Assembly: GCA_963700195.1 (NCBI GenBank)
Contig: CAVOWQ010000016.1
Location: 29,031-93,030 of the forward strand
Reading direction: 5' to 3'
Origin: AP-15 sp963700195
Lineage (GTDB): Bacteria; Pseudomonadota; Alphaproteobacteria; ATCC43930; CGMCC-115725
DNA length: 64,000 nt
Part shown: positions 38,790-48,642 of the stretch, piece after piece
Layout: every line of letters begins with the position of its first letter
Position numbering within the stretch: the first letter of the stretch is position 1
The notes under the pieces: generated by a model
What the model was told of the DNA's origin: nothing
Seen by the model: only the letters and a program-made list of their open reading frames with translations
The model's database searches: none
Program-made: the position numbers and the translations under genes

Positions 38790-40432
38790 CTACAGGGCAC
38801 TGGGCAGCCGCTTTATCTCAAGCGCTCGCTCCTCTCGTGATAATCCGGCCAGTACCACCAACGGCTTTCCCATATGGGCGGCTAGACGGCCGCGGCCACT
38901 TTCTGTCGGCGTGAATTCTTGCGGCTGCTCCCGAACTTCCTGTTGGTCTCTGCGGAGATTGAGGACCGCCGCGAATGGGACCGTGCGGCTCGCTGTGGCG
39001 AAGCGGTCGGAGCGAGCGAACTGGTCCGGGATGGCTGCGATCTGCGGGTGGAGGGGATAGCGCGGCATGGCAGGCACGCAGTGCACCTCGATGATGACGC
39101 CGCCGGCAAAGGCGCGCAGGAAGCGCTCGGGAACCCGTCCCATGCCGGTGGTCCAGCGCCGCGCGCCTTCTTCGTCTTCATGAAAGCCGTCGCAGAGCGC
39201 AGGATGGGAGTGCGATATCTCGACCCGCAGGTGATCATCGCGCAAGACGAGCTGCTGCACGCAGACGCCGAGGCATCGCCGGTCGCTCGACAGCGGGTCC
39301 AACTCGGCCGGGACGCCGCAACGCGACGCGAGCCATACCTCGTCCGGCGCGGCATCGAGCCGGAAGGTGTGGCGGCCATCGGCGACCGATTGCGCCGCCA
39401 CGACAGTGCCATCGACGACCAGATGGAGGTCAGGGTCGGCGGTGGTCGGATGGCCGAGCGCCGCTGCCCGCTCCAACAGCCGGGTGCGGATCGCAGCGAG
39501 CTCCGCCGCTCCCGCCTCCAGCCGCGGCAGGCTCTGGCCAACCGAAGCCCCTGCATCGTCCGGGTAAAGGGCGGCGAACTCATGGGCGTTGTGAAAGCCC
39601 CGCCGATTGTTGCACTCGACATAGCTTTCCGCCGGCGCGCCCTCCGCCAGGATCACTTCGTGCGCCTGCGAATTCGAGATGGAAATACTCGACCTTCTCG
39701 ATCGCGCCTGCCTGCGAGATGGTCAGTCCGTTGACGAGGTGCTCGACCGGGACGAGGACACTGTCGAGCAGCAGCGCATGCGCCGGCGACAGCCACAGAT
39801 CGCGCACCGGGATCTCGGGCGCCAGCGCACCGGCGCGCACGACGATCGGCAACACCTCGCGGTTGCCGGCGATGAACCGCCCGGCATAGCTGCGCCGGCC
39901 GATCCACTTGATCGGCTTTGCCTCACCCGAGACCGTGACCACCATGTCGCCGATGGCAAGGTCCTCGACCCTGACCTCGCCGCGTTCCGTCAGGATCGAC
40001 GTCCCGCGACAGTAACAAGCCGTGTCACCCGATCCATCGTGCACCGTCACACTGATGTCGGCGCCCGATGCGTCGTGCACCTGCACATGATATCGTCGCC
40101 CGATGATCCGTCGTTCACCTTCACACTGACGTCGTCGCCAGATCCGTCGTGCACCTTCACACTGACGTCGTCGCCCGATGATCCATCCTTCACTTTCACA
40201 CTGACGTCGTCGCCCGATGCGTCGTGCACTTTCACACTGATATCGTCGCCCGATGATCCGTTGTTCACCTTCACACTGACGTTGTCGCCCGATCCATCGT
40301 GCACCTTCACACTGACGTCGCTGCCCGCTCCGTTCACACTGATATCGCCGCCCGCTCCGTCGTGCACCTGCACATTCACGGAGCGACCGCACCGTGGTCG
40401 TTGCCCTGCCCTTGGTTTTTGGTCGCAGCCAT
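38790..40432 (-). CDS. Repeat protein with a Hint (Hedgehog/intein-like) domain (three frameshifts)
   Basis: About 547 residues from ATG 40432. Residues 1-20 (MAATKNQGQGNDHG) carry no signal peptide. Residues 20-130 are tandem 12/13-residue repeats of the type VSVKVHDGSGDD. Then a Hint_2 domain: TACYCRGTSILTERGEVRVE with the candidate catalytic Cys, DLAIGDMVVTVSG, WIGRRSYAGRF, DLWLSPAHALLLDSVLVPV, and after the break HEVILAEGAPAESYVE. The C-terminal domain has DEVWLASRCGVPAELDPLSS. Shifts at about 40385 (-1), 40090 (-1) and 39670 (+1) match the length (3n+2). Such proteins are often type I secretion substrates that may self-process; the exporter is encoded divergently at 46386. Confidence 0.78.
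40085..40375. repeat. Tandem repeats coding for VSVKV(H/N/K)DGS-type units
   Basis: About eight units of 36 or 39 bases, alternating so that pairs repeat every 75 bases, encode the N-terminal part of the Hint protein. On the minus strand the core is GACGACGTCAGTGTGAAGGT. Units differ by few bases, which suggests recent expansion or gene conversion. Not CRISPR: there are no unique spacers and the reading frame is kept. Confidence 0.85.
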
Positions 40433-40476
40433 CGAAACACCTCTGAAACTTCTTGCCCAGTGTGTCTCCTCAATTG

Positions 40477-42588
40477 CTAACTCTGTCTTAATGGCGAGAC
40501 AGGCGCGCAGCCGTTTTTCATGCCATTCTGTGCGATCGCCGCGAAGCGGTCGAGGTAGCGCGCGCCGACGACATGAGGATCGTAGAGTTCGCGGATGCGG
40601 GCTCGTCCGGCACGGCCGAGCCGCTCGGCGAGAGGGCGGTCGCCGGCAATTCTGCGCATCGCAGCGGCGGCTTCGTCGATATCGGGTTCGGCCCAGACTT
40701 GGCCGTCCGCTCCGGGATATTCATCCTGGCCCACGGGAACCAGCTCACCGCCGACGAGGAGCGCGGTCTCGGCGGTGGCGAAGTCGCGGGTGCCGGAATA
40801 GTCGGTCGTGATGACCGGCTTGCCGAGCAGCATCGCCTCGGCGGGGCCGCGGCCGAAGCCCTCGGAGCGGTGCAGGGACACGAAACAATCCGCCAGCGCC
40901 ACCAGCGCGATCGCGCGGGGTCTGGCGAGCTCCTGATCGATGACCAGGATGCGGGGGTCGCCGCGGACCGTCTCGTTCAGCGCATCGCGATCCTCGGGCT
41001 TCCAGCTGGAGCCGATCGTCTTGAGCACCAGGCAAACCGGAGCGTCGCTGCTGCGGAAAGGCGCGGCGAAACGCGGCGATGGTGGCGCGCGGGTTCTTGC
41101 GGCTGGTATAGGAGCGGAAATCGAAGCTGAAGTAGAAGATGAATTTATCGTCGGGCAGGCCGAAATCGGCGCGCTTCAGGCCGGGTTCGGGCGCCGGGAT
41201 CGCCACCGCCGGCGGCATCAGAAAAACCGGCTTTGTCGTGGCCGGCGCGATCGCTTCATAGGCGAACCGGCTGGCGACCCAGACCTCCTGAACAAAGGCG
41301 AAGGAGGATCGCCACTCCTCGGGGAATTTGGCCAGTTCCCAGGCCCAATAGCCGATCGTATAGCCCCGCTCGATGCCGCGTTCGCGCAAAAACAGGTAAT
41401 CGAAAAATGCGGTGTCGGCATTCAGGTGCACGAGGTTGATGCCGGGCGGCTCGGCAAATGCGGCGGCCGGCCGGCTGTCCTCCGTCGTGATCGCCCCGGA
41501 GAGGCGGTCGAGCACCGCCCATTGCCGGCAGTGCCGGCTGAGCGCGAGCGCGCTCATGCGCAGATCTTCGGCCCGCCCGGAGATGAGGCCGGCATATCCG
41601 ACCAGGCAAAGATCGCGGGTGATCGCCGGCTCTGCGGGCGCTTTTGGCATTCGCTCCGGGACGCAGTCTTCCAGTTCGAATTCCTCGATCCCCTCGCCGA
41701 CCAGCCACTCGAGCAGAGCCGATCGGCCTTCATGGGTGCGCAGATCGCAGCGCGCCTGCAATTCCGGCCGCAGCTCCCACAGCCCGACGGCGAGATTGTC
41801 GAGCGGCACGAAGGCGTCCGCCGCCTCCGGCGCGATCCGCGACAGCCATTCCAACGGGCGGCGGACAAAGCTGCGAGGCCAGCCGTAGCGCCGGCGCAGC
41901 ACGCCGCATGCCCACACCGCCACGCAGAACCGTGCTTGCCGTGTATGCGGGAACTGTCGGGCGATATCGGGATGCGGTCCGTCATAGAGCGGCGCCATGA
42001 TCCGCAGCAGCCGGGTTGCCGGCAGCTCCGGATCGGGCATATCGAGAAACGGCGCCAGCGCGGGCTCGATCAGCTCGACCGCGACGCATCCGTCCCGGAT
42101 ACCCTGCGTCAGACACCAGCCGATATAGTCGAGAATTTCCGGCCGGGTCCGATTGGCGAAGTGCAGCCGGACGTCCTGCCTCAGTTCCCAGAGCAGCGCC
42201 AATGCCCGCGGCATCGGGATGCCCGCGGGCTCGGCGATCGTCTGCGCCAGCCAATCATCGACCGTCGCGTTAGAGGGCGATCGGGCCTGCGAGGCCTGCG
42301 GCGGCCATCGCGGCGCCGGCCGAAGCAGCGAGGTCCCTCGCTGCAGCAGAGCCAGGGCGGCCGCGATCGAGCACTGGTCCAGACCGTGCGACCCGCCTTC
42401 CCGGCCGAGCCACAGCGCGAAATCGCGGCGATGCAGCGGGTTTGCCAGATCGAACCGCGACCGCACCTGAGGGTCCGCCCGCCACAGCTCGACCATCAGC
42501 CGGGTGACGGCAGGAGGCCCAAAGATCGCGAGACGCGGCTCGGGTTCGTCTAGAGCCCCTCTCCGCCCTTCAGGGGGGAGAGGTCCAT
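40477..42588 (-). CDS. Glycosyltransferase (GT4) with N-terminal LW-repeat modules (two frameshifts)
   Basis: About 703 residues. The N-terminal 300 residues hold three copies of a 40-residue module (MVELWRADPQVRSRFDL; ALLWELRQDVRLHFANR; VGLWELRPELQARCDL). A GT-B enzyme follows: INLVHLNADTAFFDYL, GYTIGYWAWELAKFPEEW, FYFSFDFRSYTSRKNP, and SLHRSEGFGRGPAEAMLLG as donor site. A +1 at about 41055 separates AAFRRAFP from VLKTIGSSWKPED. ATG 42588 with AAGGAGG is the likely start but needs one more C in the C-run near 42573, where a palindromic repeat overlaps the gene. Net length is 3n, in agreement. Third or fourth step of the same glycan pathway. Confidence 0.8.
42556..42583. repeat. Short palindromic element inside the 5' end of the glycosyltransferase gene
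   Basis: CCCCTCTCCGCCC and GGGGGGAGAGG form an inverted repeat around CTTCA, similar to the inner arms of the CCCTCACCC family. It overlaps codons 2-11 of the 40477-42588 gene. Confidence 0.5.
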
Positions 42589-42615
42589 TGCAGGATCCTC
42601 CTTGCCTTCGCCCTC

Positions 42616-43830
42616 TCACAGCAATGAGCGCAGCAGGTCCATATAGGCGGGCAGGGTGACCGTTTGGACATCGTAACATTCGATCGCAGTCTGCCGCGCT
42701 GCTGCGCGAATTTTATTGCTGGCGGCTTCGTTATTGGTCGCGAGCGCGGTAACAATCCGGTCCGCCAGCGCTTCCACATCGAAGAAGTCGACCAGGCGGC
42801 CGTTCTCTCCGTCGCGCATCACTTCCTCGACCGGCGGCGTGCGAGAGCCGACGACGAGGCAGCCGGCCGACATCGCTTCGAGCAATGACCATGACAGCAC
42901 GAACGGGTAGGTCAGATAGACGTGAACCGTCGAGATCTGCAACACGGTCAGATATTGCTGGTAGAGCAGGTGCCCGAGAAAGTGGATGCGCCTCAGGTCG
43001 AGCCTGCCGTCCAGCTCATCGAGCATCTTCGCCCGCCAGCTGACAGCCCCTTCCGGCTGGCGGCCATAGCTGACGCCGTCGTTGCCGACGATCAGCACCT
43101 GCGCCGCCGGCCGCCTTTCGAGCACCCTCGGCAGGGACCGCATAAACACATGAAAGCCGCGATAGGGTTCGAGGTCGCGCGCGCTATAGGTGACGATTTC
43201 GTCCGCCCGCGACAGGCAGCGGCCGCTGCCGAGCCATAGCCGCGCCGTCGGGTCGGGTCGCACCAGGCTCGTATCCACTCCTTCGTGCACGACCGTGATG
43301 CGGTCGCGGTAGCGCTTCGGATATTGCGAGCGCTGCCATTCGGTCGGGCTCTGGCCCCAATCGGCCGCGTCGAGGCCGAGCAGGTTCAGCGCATTGCGCG
43401 TCCGCAGTCGCATCGGCGCGTCCGGTTCCGGCGCGAATTCAGGATCGAAATCGACGTCCGACCCGCTCGCCCGGTAGAAGAATTCGAAATAGCCGAGCAA
43501 CGGGGTTTGCGGCCATAAGTCCTTGACGTAGAGAATTTCTCCCCACCCGTTGTGGCCGATCACGATGTCCGGCACAAACCCGTCGCGGGCGAGCCATTCG
43601 CAGAGCCGCGCCACCGCCAGCCCGTTCGCGACGCCGCTTTCCAACTCGCGCGTGTAGGCATGCCGGTCGCCAGACGGCGCCGCCGGCTCGTATTCGAGCT
43701 TGCGGACGCCGGCGATCTGGGCGGCGCGCGGCTGGGTAATGAAGCTGACTTGGTGCCCGCTCTGCACCAGATGGCGCGCGATATGGACATACTGGCCCGG
43801 CATGTTCTGGTGGATGAACAAGAACTTCAT
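42616..43830 (-). CDS. Glycosyltransferase family 4
   Basis: The protein has 404 residues from ATG 43830 (MKFLFIHQNMPGQYVHIARH). A GT-B fold with an N-terminal acceptor domain (IVIGHNGWGEILYVKDLWP) and a C-terminal donor domain: TYSARDLEPYRGFHVFMRSL, and VLSWSLLEAMSAGCLVVGS with the E-x7-E type pair. The order HQNMPGQ to LLEAMSAG is typical of exopolysaccharide and glycoprotein loci. It starts 4 bases after the methyltransferase stop and lies 27 bases before the next glycosyltransferase, all one operon. Confidence 0.88.
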   Translation of the reverse strand: MKFLFIHQNMPGQYVHIARHLVQSGHQVSFITQPRAAQIAGVRKLEYEPAAPSGDRHAYTRELESGVANGLAVARLCEWLARDGFVPDIVIGHNGWGEILYVKDLWPQTPLLGYFEFFYRASGSDVDFDPEFAPEPDAPMRLRTRNALNLLGLDAADWGQSPTEWQRSQYPKRYRDRITVVHEGVDTSLVRPDPTARLWLGSGRCLSRADEIVTYSARDLEPYRGFHVFMRSLPRVLERRPAAQVLIVGNDGVSYGRQPEGAVSWRAKMLDELDGRLDLRRIHFLGHLLYQQYLTVLQISTVHVYLTYPFVLSWSLLEAMSAGCLVVGSRTPPVEEVMRDGENGRLVDFFDVEALADRIVTALATNNEAASNKIRAAARQTAIECYDVQTVTLPAYMDLLRSLL

Positions 43831-43834
43831 CGGT

Positions 43835-44444
43835 TCAGCCTCGCCCGGGCTTGTAGCCCGTGGCCCACAAATCGAACGAGGTCCCTTGACGCAGGGAGAC
43901 CTCGACAAATCCCGCTTCGATCAGCAGCTTGTTGCAGGCTTCGCGCAGTAAATCCGGTGCGGTGCGCCATAAACTGGTTGCCGCGCGCCAACGAAGCAGT
44001 GTGTCCGAAGATCATGTCGAGCGGCGTGATCGGGCCGCTTTGGGAGATGTAGGCGCTGTCCTCGAGCCGATCCTCAGCGACGAGCCGCGCCACCTGCTGC
44101 AGGTCCGGCAGCGTCAGCAGCAGCAGGCCATGCGGCTTCAGCACTCGCAGGAATTCGGCCAGCGCCAGCGGCACCTCATGGCGCTGCAAGTGTTCCAGAT
44201 TGTGTGAGGACCACACGGCGTCGACCGAATCGGCAGCAATCGGACCGATGTCGATGATCGAGCAGACGATGTCCGGTTGCACGGCAGGGTCGAGGTCGAG
44301 CCGGATTTCGCGCCATTCGGGCCCGTGAAAATGGCGGTGCAGCTTCTGCCGCAACGGATAGCCGCAGCCGACATTCAACACGGTCTTGGACAGCGCGCCG
44401 CCCCCATTGGACGAGAATGGGCCAGGCGAGCCTGTATCGGGCAT
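43835..44444 (-). CDS. SAM-dependent methyltransferase (one frameshift)
   Basis: About 203 residues. ATG 44444 leads into KTVLNVGCGYPLRQKLHRHF (SAM motif I), IRLDLDPAVQPDIVCSI, VDAVWSSHNLEHLQRHEV and FLRVLKPHGLLLLTLPD. This is the class I methyltransferase type that often modifies sugars or nucleotide-sugar acceptors in polysaccharide loci. One extra base at about 43950 precedes EACNKLLIEAGFVEVSL; the corrected end is GYKPGRG with the stop at 43835 and length 3n+1. Confidence 0.82.
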
Positions 44445-44485
44445 TGTGCGGTATCGCCTTTCGAGGAGATTGACTGACCGCCGGC

Positions 44486-45366
44486 CTAACGATGAGACCG
44501 TCGGATCAGGCGCACATTGATCGCCTCCAGCGGGTCGTCGGTAATCGGCGGAATGCAGAGTTCGCCGTTGCGGTGCGGGCCCGCAACGCCACTCTCGAAA
44601 AAGGCGCCCTGGTAGACGACATCGAACCGCTCGGCGGCATGCGGCGCCAGGCGGATCGCGAACCCGGTCAACGGCAAGCCCCTGCCCCCGCGTGCCGCAG
44701 AGCTTGGCATCGGTGACCCAGGGCGTCTGCCGCCCCTTCGGGCCCAATGCCTTGAATTCGATGTCACGCGCCAGCAATGTGTCGACAGGACGGATGCTGA
44801 AGGCTTCGATGCGCAATTTCTTGCCGCGATTGCCCGCCCAGCCTTCCCCTGGAAAGCGCCGGTCGCCGAGGCGCTCCACATGGAGCACGATCTCGCTGCG
44901 GATCTCCTCCGGCTCGTCGGCCGGATCGCTGGGCGGATCGGCGGAGCGGGGCGCCGCGCCATTCGAGCGGGGCCGATCGAGCCGCCGCACGTGGATATCG
45001 GGTACGGAGACGGCCTGCGCCGGAAGACCATAGGCGGTGACGAGCACATGTGCGCCACCCGCCGGCGACTTGACGATGACCGTACCACCCTCCCGGTCGA
45101 GCCAGCTGTCGCCGCGTCCGGAGGTGCCGATGATTTCAGCACTTCGTTCCGGCTCATTCCGCAGCGCGGAAACGTGCACCGCGGGCACTTGGAGGCTGGA
45201 CACCTGGCCGAGCATGCACGGGACTCTCGCCGATTTCGAGGGCGTAAAGACCCTGCTCGAGCGCCACGAGATTGGCCATTGTGGAAGGCTGATCGGATCT
45301 CGCGAGCGTCATCTCCGGCATCGCGTCGGTCGGCTCGAAGCGGCTGGTCTGAATTGAATGGATCAC
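44486..45366 (-). CDS. Unknown protein, first gene of the glycan/Hint operon (two frameshifts)
   Basis: About 293 residues. GTG 45366 gives VIHSIQTSRFEPTDAMPEM. The middle holds SWLDREGGTVIVKSPAGG and ADEPEEIRSEIVLHVERLGD. The C-terminal half reads GKKLRIEAFSIRPVDTLLA, IEFKALGPKGRQTPWVTD and, after the second break, FAIRLAPHAAERFDVVYQG. The LRIEAFSI strand pattern recalls beta-sandwich domains of secreted carbohydrate-related proteins, but I do not recognise the family. Extra bases at about 45209 (CCC) and 44688 (G run) break the frame; length 3n+2 fits two insertions. No signal peptide. Confidence 0.65.
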
Positions 45367-45622
45367 GATTTTTTCTCGATTTGCGGGAATATCGTTTGAG
45401 ACCGCTCTCAATAAGAGCAGCCTCCCAATTAACGCGCAAACCTGACGCCTTTGTTAATCCCGCCCCGAATAACCAAGTGAACCGTTTATCTATTTAACGA
45501 AATTTCGAGCAAATGCCTGATGAGTTCACGGTAAATAAACTGATTTCAAAATATTTCTGGTTGCTACGGCTCGAGACAATTTGCTATATGAGGTTGCAAC
45601 ATAAGATCAGGATCAACTGTTG
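45367..45622. promoter_or_regulatory. Divergent, A+T-rich control region
   Basis: 256 bases between the start of the minus-strand glycan/Hint operon (45366) and the plus-strand regulator-exporter operon (45623). It is markedly A+T-rich (for example around 45470-45600), as expected for two promoters. The OmpR-like regulator encoded at its right edge is the obvious candidate to bind here. I see no confident -35/-10 pair or direct repeat. Confidence 0.45.
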
Positions 45623-46389
45623 ATGAGCGACAGCTACAACTATATTATTTGCGCGTGAAGATTTATCGATACCGGGGGGTGCAGAGATTGGGATTCCGGG
45701 ACACGATCGGTCGGACTCGGTCCAAGCCCATTTTTTTGAGCTGATCAGCCGCAGCAGCCCCGATGTGATCGTCCTCGATTTCAGCCGTGCGCCGGCGGCC
45801 GGTACCAATACGATTCTCACTGTCAGGCGGCGGACCGAGATTCCGATACTGGTGGTGTGCAGCCCTGAACAACCGCAGATAGAGGATTACCGCATTGCCG
45901 GCGCAGCGGATTGTATTGCCGCACCGGTCGACATCGTCGGCTTGAACCAGACAATACAACGGATCGTGCGGGTCAGAGGCCGCGAGCAGGCCGGTGTCGA
46001 GCAGAGCCCCCGACAATTTCCGTTTCGCCGGAGTTGAGCTTTTATCCAGGCCGCAATCTGCTTACTGGCGCCGGAGGGCAACAACATAGACCTGACGACC
46101 TCGGAGGCCCGTCTGCTGACGCATTTCGTGTCACGGCCGTGGACGCTCTGCACGCGCAGCGAAATCGGCGGAACTGCTTTATGGACGCGAGCACTCGGTC
46201 GGCGACCGCGCCATCGATGTCGTGGTCAATCGGCTTCGCAAAAAGCTGGTTTTGGCCGGCGGCATTGACGCGGAGCAGCTGATCAAGACCGAGTTCCGCC
46301 ACGGCTATTTGCTGGCGGCCGACGTGGCGACATTGCCCTATGAGGCATCGGTCCGGCCCCGCACCGTCGTGGAACCGCAACACTCATGA
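45623..46389 (+). CDS. OmpR/PhoB-like response regulator with an atypical receiver (five frameshifts)
   Basis: About 255 residues when bridged. The receiver part has VIVLDFSRA with the phospho-acceptor-like Asp, and PILVVCS, but the usual Lys before Pro is replaced (GAADCIAAPVDIVG). The DNA-binding part is a winged helix: DLTTSEARLLTHFVSRPW, then SEIAELLYGREHSVGDRAID, VVVNRLRKKL and FRHGYLLAA. Extra single bases at about 45648, 46008, 46041, 46067 and 46167 break the frame; length 3n+2 fits five insertions. Its stop overlaps the exporter start as ATGA. No histidine kinase is adjacent. It could be a true pseudogene, given the density of breaks. Confidence 0.7.
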
Positions 46390-48642
46390 CCAGTATCGCA
46401 CGGGCCACTGGACTGCAGTCGTGCTCCCGCTGCGGGAGCGGCATTGCTCGGCGCCCTGGCGATCGTGGCGCGGCATCGCGGAATTCATCTCAGCCCGGCG
46501 CAGCTGCGCCGCGATCACCGGATCGCAGCAGACGGCCCGACGCCGGAAGAGCTGCTCCGGATTACCCGCGCCAACGGCCTGAGGGCAGTGCCCACGCGGC
46601 TCGGCTTTGACGATCTGATGCAGATGGGGCGGGCATTGCCTGCCGTCCTGCTGCTAAATAACGGCTGCGCCATGGTTCTGCTGCGGGCCGAGGCAAAGGC
46701 CCAGCCGCCGCATGTCGTGGTACAGGACCCGCTGGCGGGCGAGGATGCGCCCTTGACCCTCGACGCGCAGCGGCTGGCTTTGGCATGGTCGGGCGACGTC
46801 ATCCTCATCAAGCGCGACTACCGCCTTAGCGACGAGGATCAGCCGTTCGGGTTGCGCCTGATTGCGGCGCAGCTGTTCCGCGACCGCCGCCTCGTCCGGG
46901 ACATTGGCGTGGCGGCGATCATGCTGAGCCTTCTGGCGCTCGGCCCGATCATGTTCTGGCGATTGCTGATCGACCGGGTCGTCTATTTCCACAGCCTCGA
47001 CACGCTCGCCGTCTTATGCGTCACGATGCTGGTGTTGATCATATTCGAGACGATCTTCGGCTATTTACGCCGCTTTCTCGTCCTTCACATCACCGCCCGG
47101 ATCGACGCCCACCTGTACACCTACATGTTCAACAAGGTGTTGAACCTGCCTCTGGATTTTTTTGAGCGGTCATCGACCGGGATGATCACCCGCGACATGA
47201 ACGAGATGTTCAAGATCCGCGGGTTCTTGACAGGACAGGTATTCGGCACGGTGCTCGACAGCTTCGTGTTGCTGGTGTTCTTGCCGATCATGTTTTTCTT
47301 CAGCGCGATCCTGACCGGAACGGTGCTGGGGTTTTGCGGGCTGATCTGCCTGTGGATCATCTGGATGCTGCCGGCGCTGCGCCGCAAGGGCGCTGCCGCG
47401 TTCCACGCCGAAGGTCTAAAGAACGCGTTTCTGGTGGAAAACCTGCAGGGCATCCGGACGGTGAAGTCGCTGGCGCTCGATGCGCGCCAGCGGCACGAGT
47501 GGGACGTCCGCGTCGCCACGGCGGCGCGGCTGCGCCTCGAGGAGGGGCGGACCGCCAATGTCATCCAGACTGTCGTCACGCCGCTCGAAAGGCTGATGGT
47601 CAGCGGCACCTTTGCGCTCGCCGTTTATCTCGCGATCACCACGAACGATCAGGTCTATATCGGCGCTCTGGTCGCGTTCATGATGCTGACCCAGCGGGTG
47701 GCCGCCCCCTTGGTCCAACTGTCGCAGTTGCTGCAGCAATATGACGAGGCGCAGCTTGCGGTTAAGGCCGTCTCCAAGCTTGTCAACCAACCCGCCGAGG
47801 AGGGCCGGTCAAAGGCTGGCATCCGCACCCCGCTGAACGGCCGCATCGAGTTCGAGAATGTGCGATTTAGCTATCGCGGCTCATCCGCGCCGGCGCTCGA
47901 CGGCGTCTCGTTCACTGCCCCGGAGGGCACCATTCTCGGCATCATGGGGCGCAGCGGCTCGGGCAAAACCACCGTAACCCGGCTGCTGCAGATGCTGCAC
48001 GGCAATTACGAGGGACTGATCAAGATCGACGGCAATGATTTGCGGGAAATCGACGTCGACCATCTGCGCTCCAGCCTCGGGGTGGTGCTGCAGGACAATT
48101 TTCTGTTCAGCGGCACGATCCGCGAGGCGATCGCCGCGTCAAAGCCGGATGCGAGCTTCGAGGACATCGTTTACGCCGCGCGGCTGGCCGGCGCGGAGGA
48201 GTTCATCGAACACCTGCCTCGCGGCTACGAGACCCACGTCCAGGAGGGCTCCGCCAATTTCTCGGGCGGGCAGCGCCAGCGCCTGGCGATTGCCCGCGCG
48301 CTGATCGGCGACCCGCGCATCCTGATCCTCGACGAGGCGACCAGCGCTCTCGACGCCGAGAGCGAGGCGATCGTCAATGCGAATCTGCTGCGGATCGCCA
48401 AAGGCCGCACGCTCGTGATCATTTCCCACCGCCTCTCGGTGCTGGTGAAAGCCGACACCGTATTGGTGCTCGAACGCGGCCGGGTCTACGATTCCGGTCG
48501 GCACGACGAGCTGCTCGAGCGCTGCGACATCTATCGCGGGCTCTGGCATCAGCAAAATCAGCATCTCCAAACCAGGCCGATCCCATGCGCTTGTTCCGCT
48601 TCGCGCCGGCACTGCGGCGTAACCCGCCGCCAGATGCGCTGA
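46386..48642 (+). CDS. Type I secretion ABC exporter with a C39-like N-terminal domain (one frameshift)
   Basis: About 752 residues. N-terminal C39-peptidase-like domain (LGALAIVARHRGIHLSPAQL; HVVVQDPLAG keeps the His and Asp), but Gly/Ala stands where the catalytic Cys would be, as in HlyB-type exporters. A six-helix membrane domain follows (DRVVYFHSLDTLAVL; STGMITRDMNEMFKIRGF), then the ATPase: GRSGSGKTTVTRLLQ, NFSGGQRQRLAIARAL, LILDEATSALDAES. One extra base at about 46440 lies just before the domain. It overlaps the regulator by 4 bases and HlyD by 58. A non-cleaving substrate chaperone domain fits export of RTX-like or Hint proteins. Confidence 0.85.

Noticed and set aside
40085..40375. 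Possible CRISPR array
   Set aside because: Repeats are contiguous, coding and without unique spacers; no cas gene is near.
39679..40446. Plus-strand open frame with regular SSPDDPSFTFTLT repeats
   Set aside because: It is antisense to the Hint-protein repeats; the pattern is the complement of the coding tandem repeat and there is no ribosome site.
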